DNA of 63,901 nt from Paracoccus benzoatiresistens (lineage in GTDB: Bacteria; Pseudomonadota; Alphaproteobacteria; Rhodobacterales; Rhodobacteraceae). This document shows, one piece after another, positions 26,340-34,212 of this stretch. The stretch is taken from NCBI RefSeq assembly GCF_026913015.1, contig NZ_JAPTYD010000020.1:1-63901 (forward strand), given 5' to 3'. The first letter of the stretch is position 1; each line of letters starts with the position of its first letter. The notes beneath the pieces were generated by a model. It saw nothing but the letters and a program-made list of their open reading frames with translations. It was not told the origin of the DNA and did no database searches. The position numbers were made by a program, and so were the translations under genes.

Positions 26340-27452
26340 TCATGCGGCGGGCACGGCGGTCAGCACGCCGCGGCGGACCTGGTCTTCCTCGATGGATTCG
26401 AACAGCGCGCGGAAGTTGCCCTCGCCGAAGCCGTCGTCTCCCTTACGCTGGATGAACTCGAAGAAGATCGGGCCGATCACCGTTTTCGAGAAGATCTGCA
26501 GCAGGATCCGGGTCTCGCCGCCGCCGACCACGCCTTCGCCGTCGATCAGGATGCCGTGTTTCTTCATCCGCTCGATTGGTTCGGCATGGCCCTTCACGCG
26601 GCGGTGCGACATCTCGTAGTAGGTGTCGGGCGGCCCCGGCATGAACTCCATCCCGGCGTCGCGGATCTGGTCGGTTCCGGCATAGATATCCTCCGACGCG
26701 ATGGCGATGTGCTGGATGCCCTCGCCCTTGTATTCGCGCAGGTATTCCTCGATCTGGCTGTGATCGTCGGTGGATTCGTTTATCGGGATGCGGATCTTGC
26801 CGTCGGGAGAGGTCAGCGCCCGGCTGACAAGGCCGGTCTGCTTGCCCTTGATGTCAAAATATCTGATTTCGCGGAAATTGAACGTGTCGTGGTAGAACTT
26901 GTACCACGTGTCCATGTTGCCGCGGATCACGTTATGGGTCAGGTGGTCCAGGTAGTAGAAGCCGAAGCCAACCGGGCGCGGGTCCGCCTCGCCCAGCCAT
27001 TGGTAGTCGGCCTGATAGGCGCTGCCCCCCTCGCCATAGGTGTCGATGAAATACAGAAGCGAGCCGCCGATGCCGTAAACGGCGGGCGCCTCGATCGACT
27101 TGCCGGGGCCGGTATATTCGGTGGCGCCCAGATCCAGCGCGCGCTTCAGCGCCGCCTGCGCATCCACCACGCGCCAGGCCATCGCCGGGGCGCAGGGCCC
27201 GTGTTCCCGCACGAAGCCCGCGGCATGGCTGTCGGGGTCGGCGTTCAGCAGATAGTTGATGTCGCCCTGGCGATAGAGGGTGATGTCCCTGGTCTTGTGC
27301 CGCGCCACGGGCGTGAAGCCCATCTGGCGAAATATGCGGTCCAGCACCTGGGGGTCCGGGTGGGCGAATTCGACGAATTCGAAGCCGTCGGTGCCGGCGG
27401 GGTTGGCCGTGCTGATCGTGGCCTTCGGGGCGTTGTGCGGGAACGGGCCCAT
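26340..27452 (-). CDS. hpd: 4-hydroxyphenylpyruvate dioxygenase
   Basis: A 370-aa Fe(II) dioxygenase that converts 4-hydroxyphenylpyruvate to homogentisate, the committed step of tyrosine degradation. Two VOC modules are present: N-terminal about 15-150 and C-terminal about 165-360. The iron ligands are visible as His in LDHLTHNV, His in GIQHIAIAS and Glu in GPIFFEFIQRKGDDGFGEGNF. AGGAGGAG precedes the ATG. The gene is divergent from an Lrp-type regulator and followed by a Rieske ferredoxin. hmgA and fahA lie about 2 kb away on the same strand under a separate operator set. Confidence 0.97.
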   Translation of the reverse strand: MGPFPHNAPKATISTANPAGTDGFEFVEFAHPDPQVLDRIFRQMGFTPVARHKTRDITLYRQGDINYLLNADPDSHAAGFVREHGPCAPAMAWRVVDAQAALKRALDLGATEYTGPGKSIEAPAVYGIGGSLLYFIDTYGEGGSAYQADYQWLGEADPRPVGFGFYYLDHLTHNVIRGNMDTWYKFYHDTFNFREIRYFDIKGKQTGLVSRALTSPDGKIRIPINESTDDHSQIEEYLREYKGEGIQHIAIASEDIYAGTDQIRDAGMEFMPGPPDTYYEMSHRRVKGHAEPIERMKKHGILIDGEGVVGGGETRILLQIFSKTVIGPIFFEFIQRKGDDGFGEGNFRALFESIEEDQVRRGVLTAVPAA

Positions 27453-27540
27453 GATCTCCTCCTGTTCGCTGCGGGACAGGAAACAGTCCCACGGATCGCC
27501 TGCACGGTGCTTGCGAAACGCACCGGTTTGAGGCAAGTTT

Positions 27541-27559
27541 TGCATGAATTGTGCATGAA
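27541..27559. promoter_or_regulatory. Direct repeat in the hpd-Lrp divergent promoter region
   Basis: TGCATGAA occurs at 27541-27548 and again at 27552-27559, an 11-bp step that places both copies on the same face of the helix. The surrounding sequence is also weakly palindromic (TTTTGCAT...ATGAAAA). It lies between hpd and the divergent Lrp-type gene and could be the binding site of that regulator. Confidence 0.4.
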
Positions 27560-27578
27560 AAGCGGAAGGGCGCGTGAG

Positions 27579-28040
27579 ATGAAGCTGGATGCCTTCGACA
27601 TTGCGCTTCTTTCTGCATTGCAGAAGGACGGGTCGCTGACCAATGCCGCCCTGGCCGAGGTGGTGAACCTGTCGGCCTCGCAATGCTCGCGCAGACGCGC
27701 GGCGCTGGAGGAAGCGGGCGTGATCGAGGGTTATTCCGCACGCCTGAACGCCGCGAAACTGGGTTACGGCTTGCGCGCGATCATCCGCGTCAACCTGTCG
27801 ATTCACGGCCAGACGAACGAGGGCGACTTTGCCCGCTTCGTCGAAAGCCACAGCCAGATCCGGTCGGCCTTTTCGGTCTCGGGGGACGCGGACTACATCC
27901 TGGACGTGCGGGTGCGCGATCTCGAAGCCTTTGCGGATTTCATGCACCGGCAGCTGCTGCCGAACCCGCAGGTGTCCCAGGTCCGGTCCGAGATCGTGCT
28001 CAAGACCCTGAAGGACGACCGCGGCATCTCGCCAGGCTGA
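27579..28040 (+). CDS. Lrp/AsnC-family regulator beside hpd
   Basis: A 153-aa Lrp-type protein. The HTH is at 1-60 (KLDAFDIALLSALQKDGSLTNAALAEVV; SASQCSRRRAALEEAGVI) and the RAM domain at 65-145 (FSVSGDADYILDVRVRDLEAF). It is transcribed divergently from hpd, with 126 bp between start codons that contain a phased direct repeat. It is therefore the likely activator or repressor of 4-hydroxyphenylpyruvate dioxygenase, sensing tyrosine or a pathway intermediate. An in-frame ATG at 27555 would add eight residues and overlap the repeat; the ATG at 27579 is preferred. Confidence 0.85.
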   Translation: MKLDAFDIALLSALQKDGSLTNAALAEVVNLSASQCSRRRAALEEAGVIEGYSARLNAAKLGYGLRAIIRVNLSIHGQTNEGDFARFVESHSQIRSAFSVSGDADYILDVRVRDLEAFADFMHRQLLPNPQVSQVRSEIVLKTLKDDRGISPG

Positions 28041-28048
28041 AGGCCTGC

Positions 28049-28279
28049 CTATGCGGCCGTAGGCGCGCAGGCGCCGGGATGGGCGGCAACAAGGCCGGGA
28101 TGGCGGCGTTGCGTGGCAGGTGCAGTCCACGCCGTAGCGGGTCGCGTAGCAAAGCTGCGGGACCAGCGTGCAGTCGGCCACCCCGGGCGGCAGCCATGGG
28201 CGATGCCCCTGAGGTTCAGCGCGAACGGCACCCGGCAGGATGCGGAAGACCGCCAATGATCGTGCAGCACCACCCTCAT
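28049..28279 (-). pseudogene. maiA: Maleylacetoacetate isomerase relic (internal deletion and frameshifts)
   Basis: The start overlaps the fahA stop as ATGA, as expected for a coupled operon gene. Residues 5-28 (LHDHWRSSASCRVPFALNL, then RGIAH) match the N-terminus of zeta-class glutathione transferase/maleylacetoacetate isomerase, including the glutathione-site WRSSAS. Immediately after, in another frame, comes VADCTLVPQLCYATRYGVD, which is the C-terminal ADC-LVPQ block of the same family. The first frame then resumes with HPGLVAAHPGACAPTA, resembling the usual HPAF-AAHP-QPDA ending. An intact enzyme has about 210 residues, so roughly 130 in the middle are missing and the remaining ends are out of frame. 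The encoded 76-residue peptide cannot be an isomerase. Confidence 0.8.
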
Positions 28280-29481
28280 GGCCGGGCGGGCAGGATGGTC
28301 CCGGTGCAGGGGCCGAAGCCGATGCGATAGCCGTCGCCCCGGGCCGTCGCGAACAGCGCGATCTCGTCGCCATCCTGGATGAAGGTGCGGCTTTCGCCAT
28401 TCACCATGACGGGCTTCCTGCCGCCCTCCGTCATCTCCAGCAAGGCGCCGGACTGGTCGGGCGATGGGCCGCTGATTGTGCCCGAACCCAGCAGATCACC
28501 CACCCGCATCGGACAGCCCGAACTGGTGTGATGCGCCAGTTGCTGGGCGCTGGAATAATACATGACGTTGTAGTTCGTGCGCGCCATGACCTGCCCGTTC
28601 ATAGACCAGCCTATCTCCAGATCGTAAAGTCCGGGCCGCTGCTCGGCCAGATAGGGCAGCAGAGGGTTCACCCGGTCCGCGCCCGCGCTGCGGAACGGCT
28701 CCAGTGCGGCCTGCGTGACGATCCAGGGGCCGATGGTGGTGCCAAGCGCCTTGGACTGGAACGGACCCAGGGGCTGGTATTCCCAGGCCTGCACGTCGCG
28801 CGCCGACCAGTCGTTCAGCAGCACATAGCCGAAGATCATGTCCTCGGCCTGCTCCACGCTGACGCGCTGGCCCATCACGCTGTCGGCGCCGACGATGGCG
28901 CCCAGTTCCAGTTCCAGATCCAGCCGCCGGCAGGGGGCCCATTCCGGTCCGTTCTCGCCCCGGATCTGCCCCATCGGGCGGCGGATCGGCGTGCCTGAGA
29001 CCACCACCGACGAGGCGCGCCCGTTATAGCCGATGGGCATGTGCGTCCATTGCGGCGGCAGGGCGTTTTCCGGTCCCCGGAACAACACGCCCATGTTGAA
29101 GGCGTGGTTCCTCGAGGCATAGAAGTCGGTGTATTCCGTCACCCGGATCGGCAGGTGCAGCCTGGCCTCGGACATTGGCACCAGCGTCAGATCATCCGTC
29201 GCACCCTCGGCCAGCAACCTGGTCAGGCGCGCCCGGATCTCGGCCCATTTCGCCCGGCCAAGCGCCATGAAGCCATTAAGTTGCGGCTGCGCGAAGGTTC
29301 CGCCGGCATCCAGCAGCCCGCGCGCCTCGGCATCCGCCAGATCGACGATCCTGTCGCCGATCGCCGCCCCGCAGCGCGGCGCATCCCCCGCGACCGAGAA
29401 GACGCCATAAGGCAGGTTGTTCAGCGGAAAGGGACATTCGGGATGATTAGCACTTTCCAGCCAAGATCGGACCAGGGGCAT
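28276..29481 (-). CDS. fahA: Fumarylacetoacetase
   Basis: A 401-aa enzyme that hydrolyses fumarylacetoacetate to fumarate and acetoacetate, the last step of the homogentisate pathway. The N-terminal SH3-like domain is at 1-110 and the FAH catalytic domain at about 115-400. The catalytic His is in DFYASRNHAFNMG, metal-binding acidic residues are in DLELELGAIVG and LNDWSARDVQAWEY, and Lys is in FQSKALGTTIG. It lies 70 bp downstream of hmgA on the same strand. The 3' end overlaps the start of a decayed maiA by 4 bp. A GAGGCAGG ribosome site precedes 29481. Confidence 0.95.
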   Translation of the reverse strand: MPLVRSWLESANHPECPFPLNNLPYGVFSVAGDAPRCGAAIGDRIVDLADAEARGLLDAGGTFAQPQLNGFMALGRAKWAEIRARLTRLLAEGATDDLTLVPMSEARLHLPIRVTEYTDFYASRNHAFNMGVLFRGPENALPPQWTHMPIGYNGRASSVVVSGTPIRRPMGQIRGENGPEWAPCRRLDLELELGAIVGADSVMGQRVSVEQAEDMIFGYVLLNDWSARDVQAWEYQPLGPFQSKALGTTIGPWIVTQAALEPFRSAGADRVNPLLPYLAEQRPGLYDLEIGWSMNGQVMARTNYNVMYYSSAQQLAHHTSSGCPMRVGDLLGSGTISGPSPDQSGALLEMTEGGRKPVMVNGESRTFIQDGDEIALFATARGDGYRIGFGPCTGTILPARP

Positions 29482-29499
29482 CCTGCCTCTTTCTTCTTC

Positions 29500-29542
29500 A
29501 CGGAAATATCCTCGGGGGTCCGGGGGCAGACAGCCCCCGGCC
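29500..29542. repeat. Rhodobacterales-type G/C-rich intergenic hairpin repeat
   Basis: CCGGGGGC (29520-29527) and GCCCCCGG (29533-29540) form a perfect 8-bp stem with a 5-nt loop between hmgA and fahA. On the minus strand the hairpin is followed by CCCCCGAGGATATTTCCGTGAAG. A CCGGGGGC-GCCCCCGG-ACCCCCGAGGATATTT string is, from my knowledge of these genomes, a frequent intergenic repeat in Paracoccus, Rhodobacter and relatives. It may attenuate transcription or stabilise mRNA ends. Only one copy was noticed in this window. Confidence 0.5.
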
Positions 29543-29551
29543 TTCGGCGCC

Positions 29552-30913
29552 TCATTTCACGCCGGGCGTGCCGTCGAATTTCTTTTCCAGCCGGTCCCAG
29601 ACTTCGATGTATTCCTGCTGGATCGGCGCTTCCTTGGCGGCGAATTCGGTCAGGTGCTGGGGAAAGCGCGTCTCGAACATGAAGGACATGGTGTTGTCGA
29701 GCTTCTCGGGCTTCAGTTCGGCGTTGCTGGCGCCCTCGAAGGCGTCGCGGTCGGGACCGTGGGGCAGCATGCAGTTGTGCAAGCTGATGCCGCCCGGCGC
29801 GAAGCCCTGCGGCTTGGCGTCATAGATGCCGTAGATGTTGCCCATCAGCTCGGACATGATGTTCTTGTGATACCAGGGTGGGCGGAAGGAATGCTCGGCC
29901 ACCATCCAGCGTTCGCGGAACAGCACGAAGTCGATGTTGGCGGTGCCCTCCTGCCCCGAGGGCGCGGTCAGGACCGTGAAGATCGACGGATCGGGATGGT
30001 CGAACAGGATCGCGCCCACCGGCGAATAGGTGCGCAGGTCGTATTTGTAGGCGCAATAATTGCCGTGCCAGGCCACCACGTCCAGCGGCGAATGGCCGAT
30101 CCAGGTCTCGTGGAACTGGCCGCACCACTTGATGACAACGCGGGAACCGACCTCGCGATCCTCGAAGGCCGCAACGGGGCACTTGAAGTCGCGGGGGTTC
30201 GCCAGGCAGTTGGCGCCGATGGGCCCACGGCCCGGCAGGTCGAACTTCTGTCCGTAGTTTTCGCAGACAAAGCCGCGGCAGGGACCTTCCAGAACCTCGA
30301 CCCGATAGACGAGGCCGCGCGGGATGATGGCGATCTCCTTCGGCTCCAGGTCGATGATCCCCAATTCGGTGCAGAACCGCAGACGGCCTTCCTGCGGCAC
30401 GACCAGCAACTCGCTGTCGGCCGAGAAGAAGTATTCGTCCTGCATGGATTGCGTGACCAGATAGACATGGGACGCCATGCCCACCTGGATGTTCACGTCG
30501 CCCGCCGTGGTGATGGTCCGCATTCCCGTGATCCAGGTCAGGTCCTGGTCCGGCACCGGGATCGGATCCCAACGGTATTGGCCCAGGCTGACGATGCCGT
30601 CCCGGATGTGCGGCGCGGTCTTCCAGTAGGGCACGTCGATCTGCTTGAAGCGCCCGGTGTGATGGACCGATGGGCGGATGCGATAGCACCAGGTCCGTTC
30701 GTTCTGCCCGCGGGGCGCGGTGAAGGCGGTGCCCGACAGCTGCTCGGCGTAAAGGCCATAGTTGCATTTCTGCGGGCTGTTCTGGCCTTGGGGCAGGGCG
30801 CCCGGCAGGGCCTCGGTCTCGAAGTCGTTGCCGAAGCCCGGCATGTAGCCAGGGGCGGTGCCCTGCGTTCCGGTCGCGCGAATCATGCCGTCGGGCAACT
30901 GCTGGATGGTCAT
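29552..30913 (-). CDS. hmgA: Homogentisate 1,2-dioxygenase
   Basis: A 453-aa Fe(II) ring-cleaving dioxygenase that turns homogentisate into maleylacetoacetate. The N-terminus contains [16 protein letters not shown], typical of the family. The iron ligands appear in the C-terminal half as His and Glu in [14 protein letters not shown] and His in MLPHGPD. It is the first gene of the hmgA-fahA-(maiA relic) unit. GGGAGGATC lies before the ATG, and a cluster of TTGC-N4-GCAA palindromes lies between it and a divergent MarR gene. Confidence 0.97.
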   Translation of the reverse strand: MTIQQLPDGMIRATGTQGTAPGYMPGFGNDFETEALPGALPQGQNSPQKCNYGLYAEQLSGTAFTAPRGQNERTWCYRIRPSVHHTGRFKQIDVPYWKTAPHIRDGIVSLGQYRWDPIPVPDQDLTWITGMRTITTAGDVNIQVGMASHVYLVTQSMQDEYFFSADSELLVVPQEGRLRFCTELGIIDLEPKEIAIIPRGLVYRVEVLEGPCRGFVCENYGQKFDLPGRGPIGANCLANPRDFKCPVAAFEDREVGSRVVIKWCGQFHETWIGHSPLDVVAWHGNYCAYKYDLRTYSPVGAILFDHPDPSIFTVLTAPSGQEGTANIDFVLFRERWMVAEHSFRPPWYHKNIMSELMGNIYGIYDAKPQGFAPGGISLHNCMLPHGPDRDAFEGASNAELKPEKLDNTMSFMFETRFPQHLTEFAAKEAPIQQEYIEVWDRLEKKFDGTPGVK

Positions 30914-30934
30914 CGGGAAGATCCTCCCATGAAC

Positions 30935-31018
30935 GTTGCTGATGCAATGAATAATGTTGCAGTGGCAACGATGTCAACGGCCATCTTTGATCCGGCGCAT
31001 TCTTGTTGCGAGCGCAAC
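30935..31018. promoter_or_regulatory. Three MarR-type operators (GTTGC-N4-GCAAC)
   Basis: Three palindromes share one consensus: 30935-30948 (GTTGC TGAT GCAAT), 30956-30969 (GTTGC AGTG GCAAC) and 31005-31018 (GTTGC GAGC GCAAC). Centres of the first two are 21 bp apart (two helical turns); the third is 49 bp further on. The first is 22 bp from the hmgA start and the last 37 bp from the marR start. They are therefore well placed to let the MarR protein repress both genes. Confidence 0.75.
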
Positions 31019-31054
31019 GTCTTTCTGGTCTGTTGCCGGGAAAAGGATGCGCTG

Positions 31055-31480
31055 ATGCCCTTCGAACTGGACCAGTTCCTGCCCTATCGCCTCAGCGTGG
31101 CCGCCGCGCAGGTCAGCCGCCGCTTCGCGGAGCGTTATGCGGCCGAGGCCGGGCTGACGATCCCCGAATGGCGGGTGCTGGCGCATCTTGACGGGTCCGG
31201 CCCGGTCAGCGTGCGCGACATCACCGCGCGGGTGAACCTCGACAAATCCGTTGTCAGCCGGGCGGCCACGCGGCTGGAGGCGGCAGGATACCTGAGCAGG
31301 TCCGGCCATGACAGGGACCAGCGGCTGGTCGCGCTGGAACTGACCGCGACGGGCCGGGCGCTTATGGACCGCCTTGGCCGCATTGCCGAAGCCTATCAGG
31401 CGGAACTGCTGGCCGAACTGGGCGAGGACGCCCCGGCCTTCCGCCGCGCGCTGCTGCGCCTGGCGGGGCCGGGGGACTGA
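31055..31480 (+). CDS. MarR-family regulator of the homogentisate genes
   Basis: A 141-aa MarR-type winged-helix protein. A dimer helix is at 8-35. The DNA-recognition region is at about 50-85 (VSVRDITARVNLDKSVVSRAATRLEAAGYL), followed by a wing with the family's D-R-D-QR motif (SGHDRDQRLVALELTATG). It is divergent from hmgA, and three matching palindromes occupy the intergenic region, so it very probably represses hmgA-fahA and itself, released by homogentisate or a related aromatic. The frame is open far upstream, but the ATG at 31055 gives the normal MarR length and has AAGGA eight bases before it. Confidence 0.88.
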   Translation: MPFELDQFLPYRLSVAAAQVSRRFAERYAAEAGLTIPEWRVLAHLDGSGPVSVRDITARVNLDKSVVSRAATRLEAAGYLSRSGHDRDQRLVALELTATGRALMDRLGRIAEAYQAELLAELGEDAPAFRRALLRLAGPGD

Positions 31481-31526
31481 CCGGGCCATCGTCGCGGTCA
31501 GGATCGGTCCTGGCACCCCAAGCCGT

Positions 31527-31988
31527 TCAGCAGGGCACCGCAGTGGTGTGCTTCACGCGGCGCAGGGCAAAGACGCTGGATGCCGTGGCGACCGATTTGT
31601 GCGCCAGGATCCGGTGCATCAGGATGTCCTCGTAATCCTTCATGCCCCGCACCACCAGGTGCAGCAGGTAATCCCATTCGCCCGATATCGAATAAACCTC
31701 GAGGATCGTGGGTTCGGCGGACATGGCGCGCTGGAATTCCTGCCGTGCCGCAGCGTCCTGCGAGCGCATGCGGATCTGGCAGAAGACATCCAGGTCGCGC
31801 CCGACGGCCTCGGGCCTGACCAGCCGGACAGCGGGGCCAAGGATGCCCGCGTCTTCCAGCGCCTTCACCCGCCGCCAGCATGATGCGGGCGAGGCGTTGA
31901 CCCGTTCGGCCAGCGACGCGCTGCTGAGCGATCCGTCGCGTTGCAGCGCTGACAATATCCGCTCATCCAAAGCGTCAAGTTGAGGCAT
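31527..31988 (-). CDS. Lrp/AsnC-family regulator, BkdR-like
   Basis: A 153-aa Lrp-type protein. The HTH is at 1-58 (LDALDERILSALQRDGSLSSASLAERV; ASPASCWRRVKALEDAGI) and the RAM domain at 65-140 (EVYSISGEWDYLLHLVVRGMKDYEDIL). It is divergent from the branched-chain 2-oxoacid dehydrogenase genes with 145 bp between starts, as is BkdR in Pseudomonas and Agrobacterium, so it probably activates them in response to a branched-chain amino acid. An inverted repeat lies in the shared promoter region. It converges on the MarR gene, leaving 46 bp. Confidence 0.82.
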   Translation of the reverse strand: MPQLDALDERILSALQRDGSLSSASLAERVNASPASCWRRVKALEDAGILGPAVRLVRPEAVGRDLDVFCQIRMRSQDAAARQEFQRAMSAEPTILEVYSISGEWDYLLHLVVRGMKDYEDILMHRILAHKSVATASSVFALRRVKHTTAVPC

Positions 31989-32011
31989 ACTGTTCTGGTT
32001 CCTGGCTGCCG

Positions 32012-32034
32012 CGAAACGGATATTTCATGTTTCG
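32012..32034. promoter_or_regulatory. Inverted repeat in the Lrp-bkd intergenic region
   Basis: CGAAAC (32012-32017) and GTTTCG (32029-32034) form a 6-bp inverted repeat with an 11-bp A/T-rich spacer. It lies 23 bp upstream of the Lrp-type gene and about 100 bp upstream of the E1 gene. Spacing suits an Lrp-family dimer, but the assignment rests on position only. Confidence 0.4.
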
Positions 32035-32133
32035 GTCATCCGCGACCAAACAAGATAAGCCCATACCACGCCGATCTGTCACCGTGAAGCTGGGGATACG
32101 CCGCAAAGCGCGCACAAGGGGAGGCTTTCGCCG

Positions 32134-34209
32134 ATGTCGGTCGCAATCAGGAAGAACCTGCAGAACACACCGGACGCATCGGTGGACTGGCCCGCCGTGC
32201 TGCGGGTGCTGGCCCTGTCCCGTGCCCTTGACGAGATGGAGGAAACGCGTCTCGTTCCCGAAAAGAAGGTGCTCTACCAGTTCTCGGCCCGCGGCCACGA
32301 CATGGCGCAGATCCTGCTGGCCCGGAACCTGACCGGCCGCCATGACGCGGTCTGCGGCTATTACCGCTCGCGCCCCCTGCTCCTGGCGCTCGGGGTGGAT
32401 CCGGTCGAGGCGCTGTCATCCTCGATGGCGCGCGAGGGCGGCTATTCGGATGGCCGCGACATCGGCGTGGTCTTCAACTGGCCCAATCCCCAAGGCACGA
32501 CCGCCCTGCCGATGTGCGGCGGCGTGGGCTCTCAGTACACGCCAACGGCAGGCTGGGCGCAGGCGCTGCGCTATCACGCCGAGATGCTGGGATCCGAGGA
32601 GCATGGTCGTTCCATCGCGGTCGTCCTGGGCGGCGACGGGTCGGTCGCAAGCAACGGCTTCTGGGCGGCGCTGATGATCGCCACGACCCAGAATCTGCCG
32701 ATGCTGTTTTACATCGAGGACAACGGCTATGGCATCTCGGTCCCGTCGGTCTTCAATGCGCCGGGAGGCGACATTTCCGCCAGTCTCGCCGCGTGGCAGG
32801 GGCTGGAGATCCTGTCGGGCGACGGCGCCGACCCCGCCGAGGCGGCAACCCTGACCGCCGCAGCCGTCGCCCATGTCCGCGAAACGCGCGGTCCCGCGCT
32901 GCTGCGCCTGACTGTGCCGCGCCTTCAGGGCCACAGCTTCCAGGACACCCAGGCCTACAAGCCCGAAGCCTTCGTGGCCGAGGAATGGCGCCGCGATCCG
33001 CTGCCACGCCTGCAGGACCATCTTGTCCCCGCCGCCATGGACCAGGCGGAATGGGACCGCCTGTCCGCCGAAGGCCGCGCCATGGCCGAACGGGCGCTTG
33101 AAGAGGCTGATCGGCGCCCGGTCGCGGATCCCGGACGCGTGGCCCGGCATGTCTTCTACGAAGGCGAGATGCAGAAGATGGGCGGCATCCATGCGCATGG
33201 CCATGTGGTGGTGCCGTCCAGCGACCAGCCTCGGCCCGAAGGCCAGCGCATCAACATGGTGACGGCGATCCGCCGCGTCCTCGACCAGGAGATGGCCCTG
33301 AACCCCCGCGTGGTGCTGTTCGGCGAGGATATCGGCCCCAAGGGCGGCGTCCATGCCGTCACCCTGGGCCTGCAGGAGAAATACGGGGCCGGCCGCGTCT
33401 TCGACACCAGCCTGTCCGAGGAAGGCATCGTCGGCCGCGCCGTCGGCATGGCCCTTGCGGGGCTGATGCCGGTGCCGGAAATCCAGTTCCGCAAATATGC
33501 CGAACCCGCGACCGAGCAGATCAACGACTGCGGCACCATGCGCTGGCGCACCGCCAACGGCTTTGCCGCGCCGATGGTGCTGCGGATGCCGGGCGGGTTC
33601 TTCAAATGCGGCGATCCCTGGCACAGCCAGACGAACGAGGTGGCCTTTGTCCACAATCCCGGCTGGAAGGTCGCCGTGCCCTCGAATGCCGAGGACGCCG
33701 TGGGCCTGTTGCGCACGGCCCTGCGCGGCAACGACCCGGTGGTCTTCTTCGAGCATCGGGCGATGCTGGATCATGCCTGGGCGCGCCGGCAATGGCCGGG
33801 CGACGATTTCGCGCTGCCCTTCGGCAAGGCCCGCGTCACGCGCAGCGGCTCGAGGGCCACGGTCGTCACCTGGGGCGCCATGGTCCCGCGCTGCGAGGAG
33901 GCGGCCGAGGGCCGCGACGCCGAGGTGATCGACCTGCGGACGCTCATGCCCTGGGACCAGGACACCGTGCTGGCCTCGGTCCGCCGCACCGGGCGCTGCC
34001 TGATCGTGCACGAGGATCTGCAGACCGCAGGCTTTGGCGCGGAAATCGCGGCGCGCGTCGCCGATGCCGCCTTCATGGACCTGGATGCGCCTGTCATGCG
34101 CCTGACCATGCCCGACATCCCCTCGCCGCATAACCCGGTGCTTCTGGATCACGTGGTGCCCTCGGTCGCCAGCATCGGCGCCAAGCTTGACGACCTGGTG
34201 GGGTTCTGA
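32134..34209 (+). CDS. Branched-chain 2-oxoacid dehydrogenase E1, fused alpha and beta subunits
   Basis: A 691-aa thiamine-diphosphate enzyme in which E1-alpha (about 1-340) and E1-beta (about 365-691) are one polypeptide. The alpha part has the TPP motif GGDGSVASNGFWAAL...EDNGYGIS and HDMAQILLARNL near the start. The beta part has MALNPRVVLFGEDIG, then DTSLSEEGIVGRAVGMAL and MRMPGGFF-type blocks (here LRMPGGFF). The substrate is most likely the 2-oxoacids of Val, Leu and Ile, judged from the divergent BkdR-like regulator and the E2 gene 3 bp downstream; an acetoin or other 2-oxoacid dehydrogenase is the alternative. No E3 gene is in the window. Confidence 0.88.
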   Translation: MSVAIRKNLQNTPDASVDWPAVLRVLALSRALDEMEETRLVPEKKVLYQFSARGHDMAQILLARNLTGRHDAVCGYYRSRPLLLALGVDPVEALSSSMAREGGYSDGRDIGVVFNWPNPQGTTALPMCGGVGSQYTPTAGWAQALRYHAEMLGSEEHGRSIAVVLGGDGSVASNGFWAALMIATTQNLPMLFYIEDNGYGISVPSVFNAPGGDISASLAAWQGLEILSGDGADPAEAATLTAAAVAHVRETRGPALLRLTVPRLQGHSFQDTQAYKPEAFVAEEWRRDPLPRLQDHLVPAAMDQAEWDRLSAEGRAMAERALEEADRRPVADPGRVARHVFYEGEMQKMGGIHAHGHVVVPSSDQPRPEGQRINMVTAIRRVLDQEMALNPRVVLFGEDIGPKGGVHAVTLGLQEKYGAGRVFDTSLSEEGIVGRAVGMALAGLMPVPEIQFRKYAEPATEQINDCGTMRWRTANGFAAPMVLRMPGGFFKCGDPWHSQTNEVAFVHNPGWKVAVPSNAEDAVGLLRTALRGNDPVVFFEHRAMLDHAWARRQWPGDDFALPFGKARVTRSGSRATVVTWGAMVPRCEEAAEGRDAEVIDLRTLMPWDQDTVLASVRRTGRCLIVHEDLQTAGFGAEIAARVADAAFMDLDAPVMRLTMPDIPSPHNPVLLDHVVPSVASIGAKLDDLVGF

Positions 34210-34212
34210 GCC

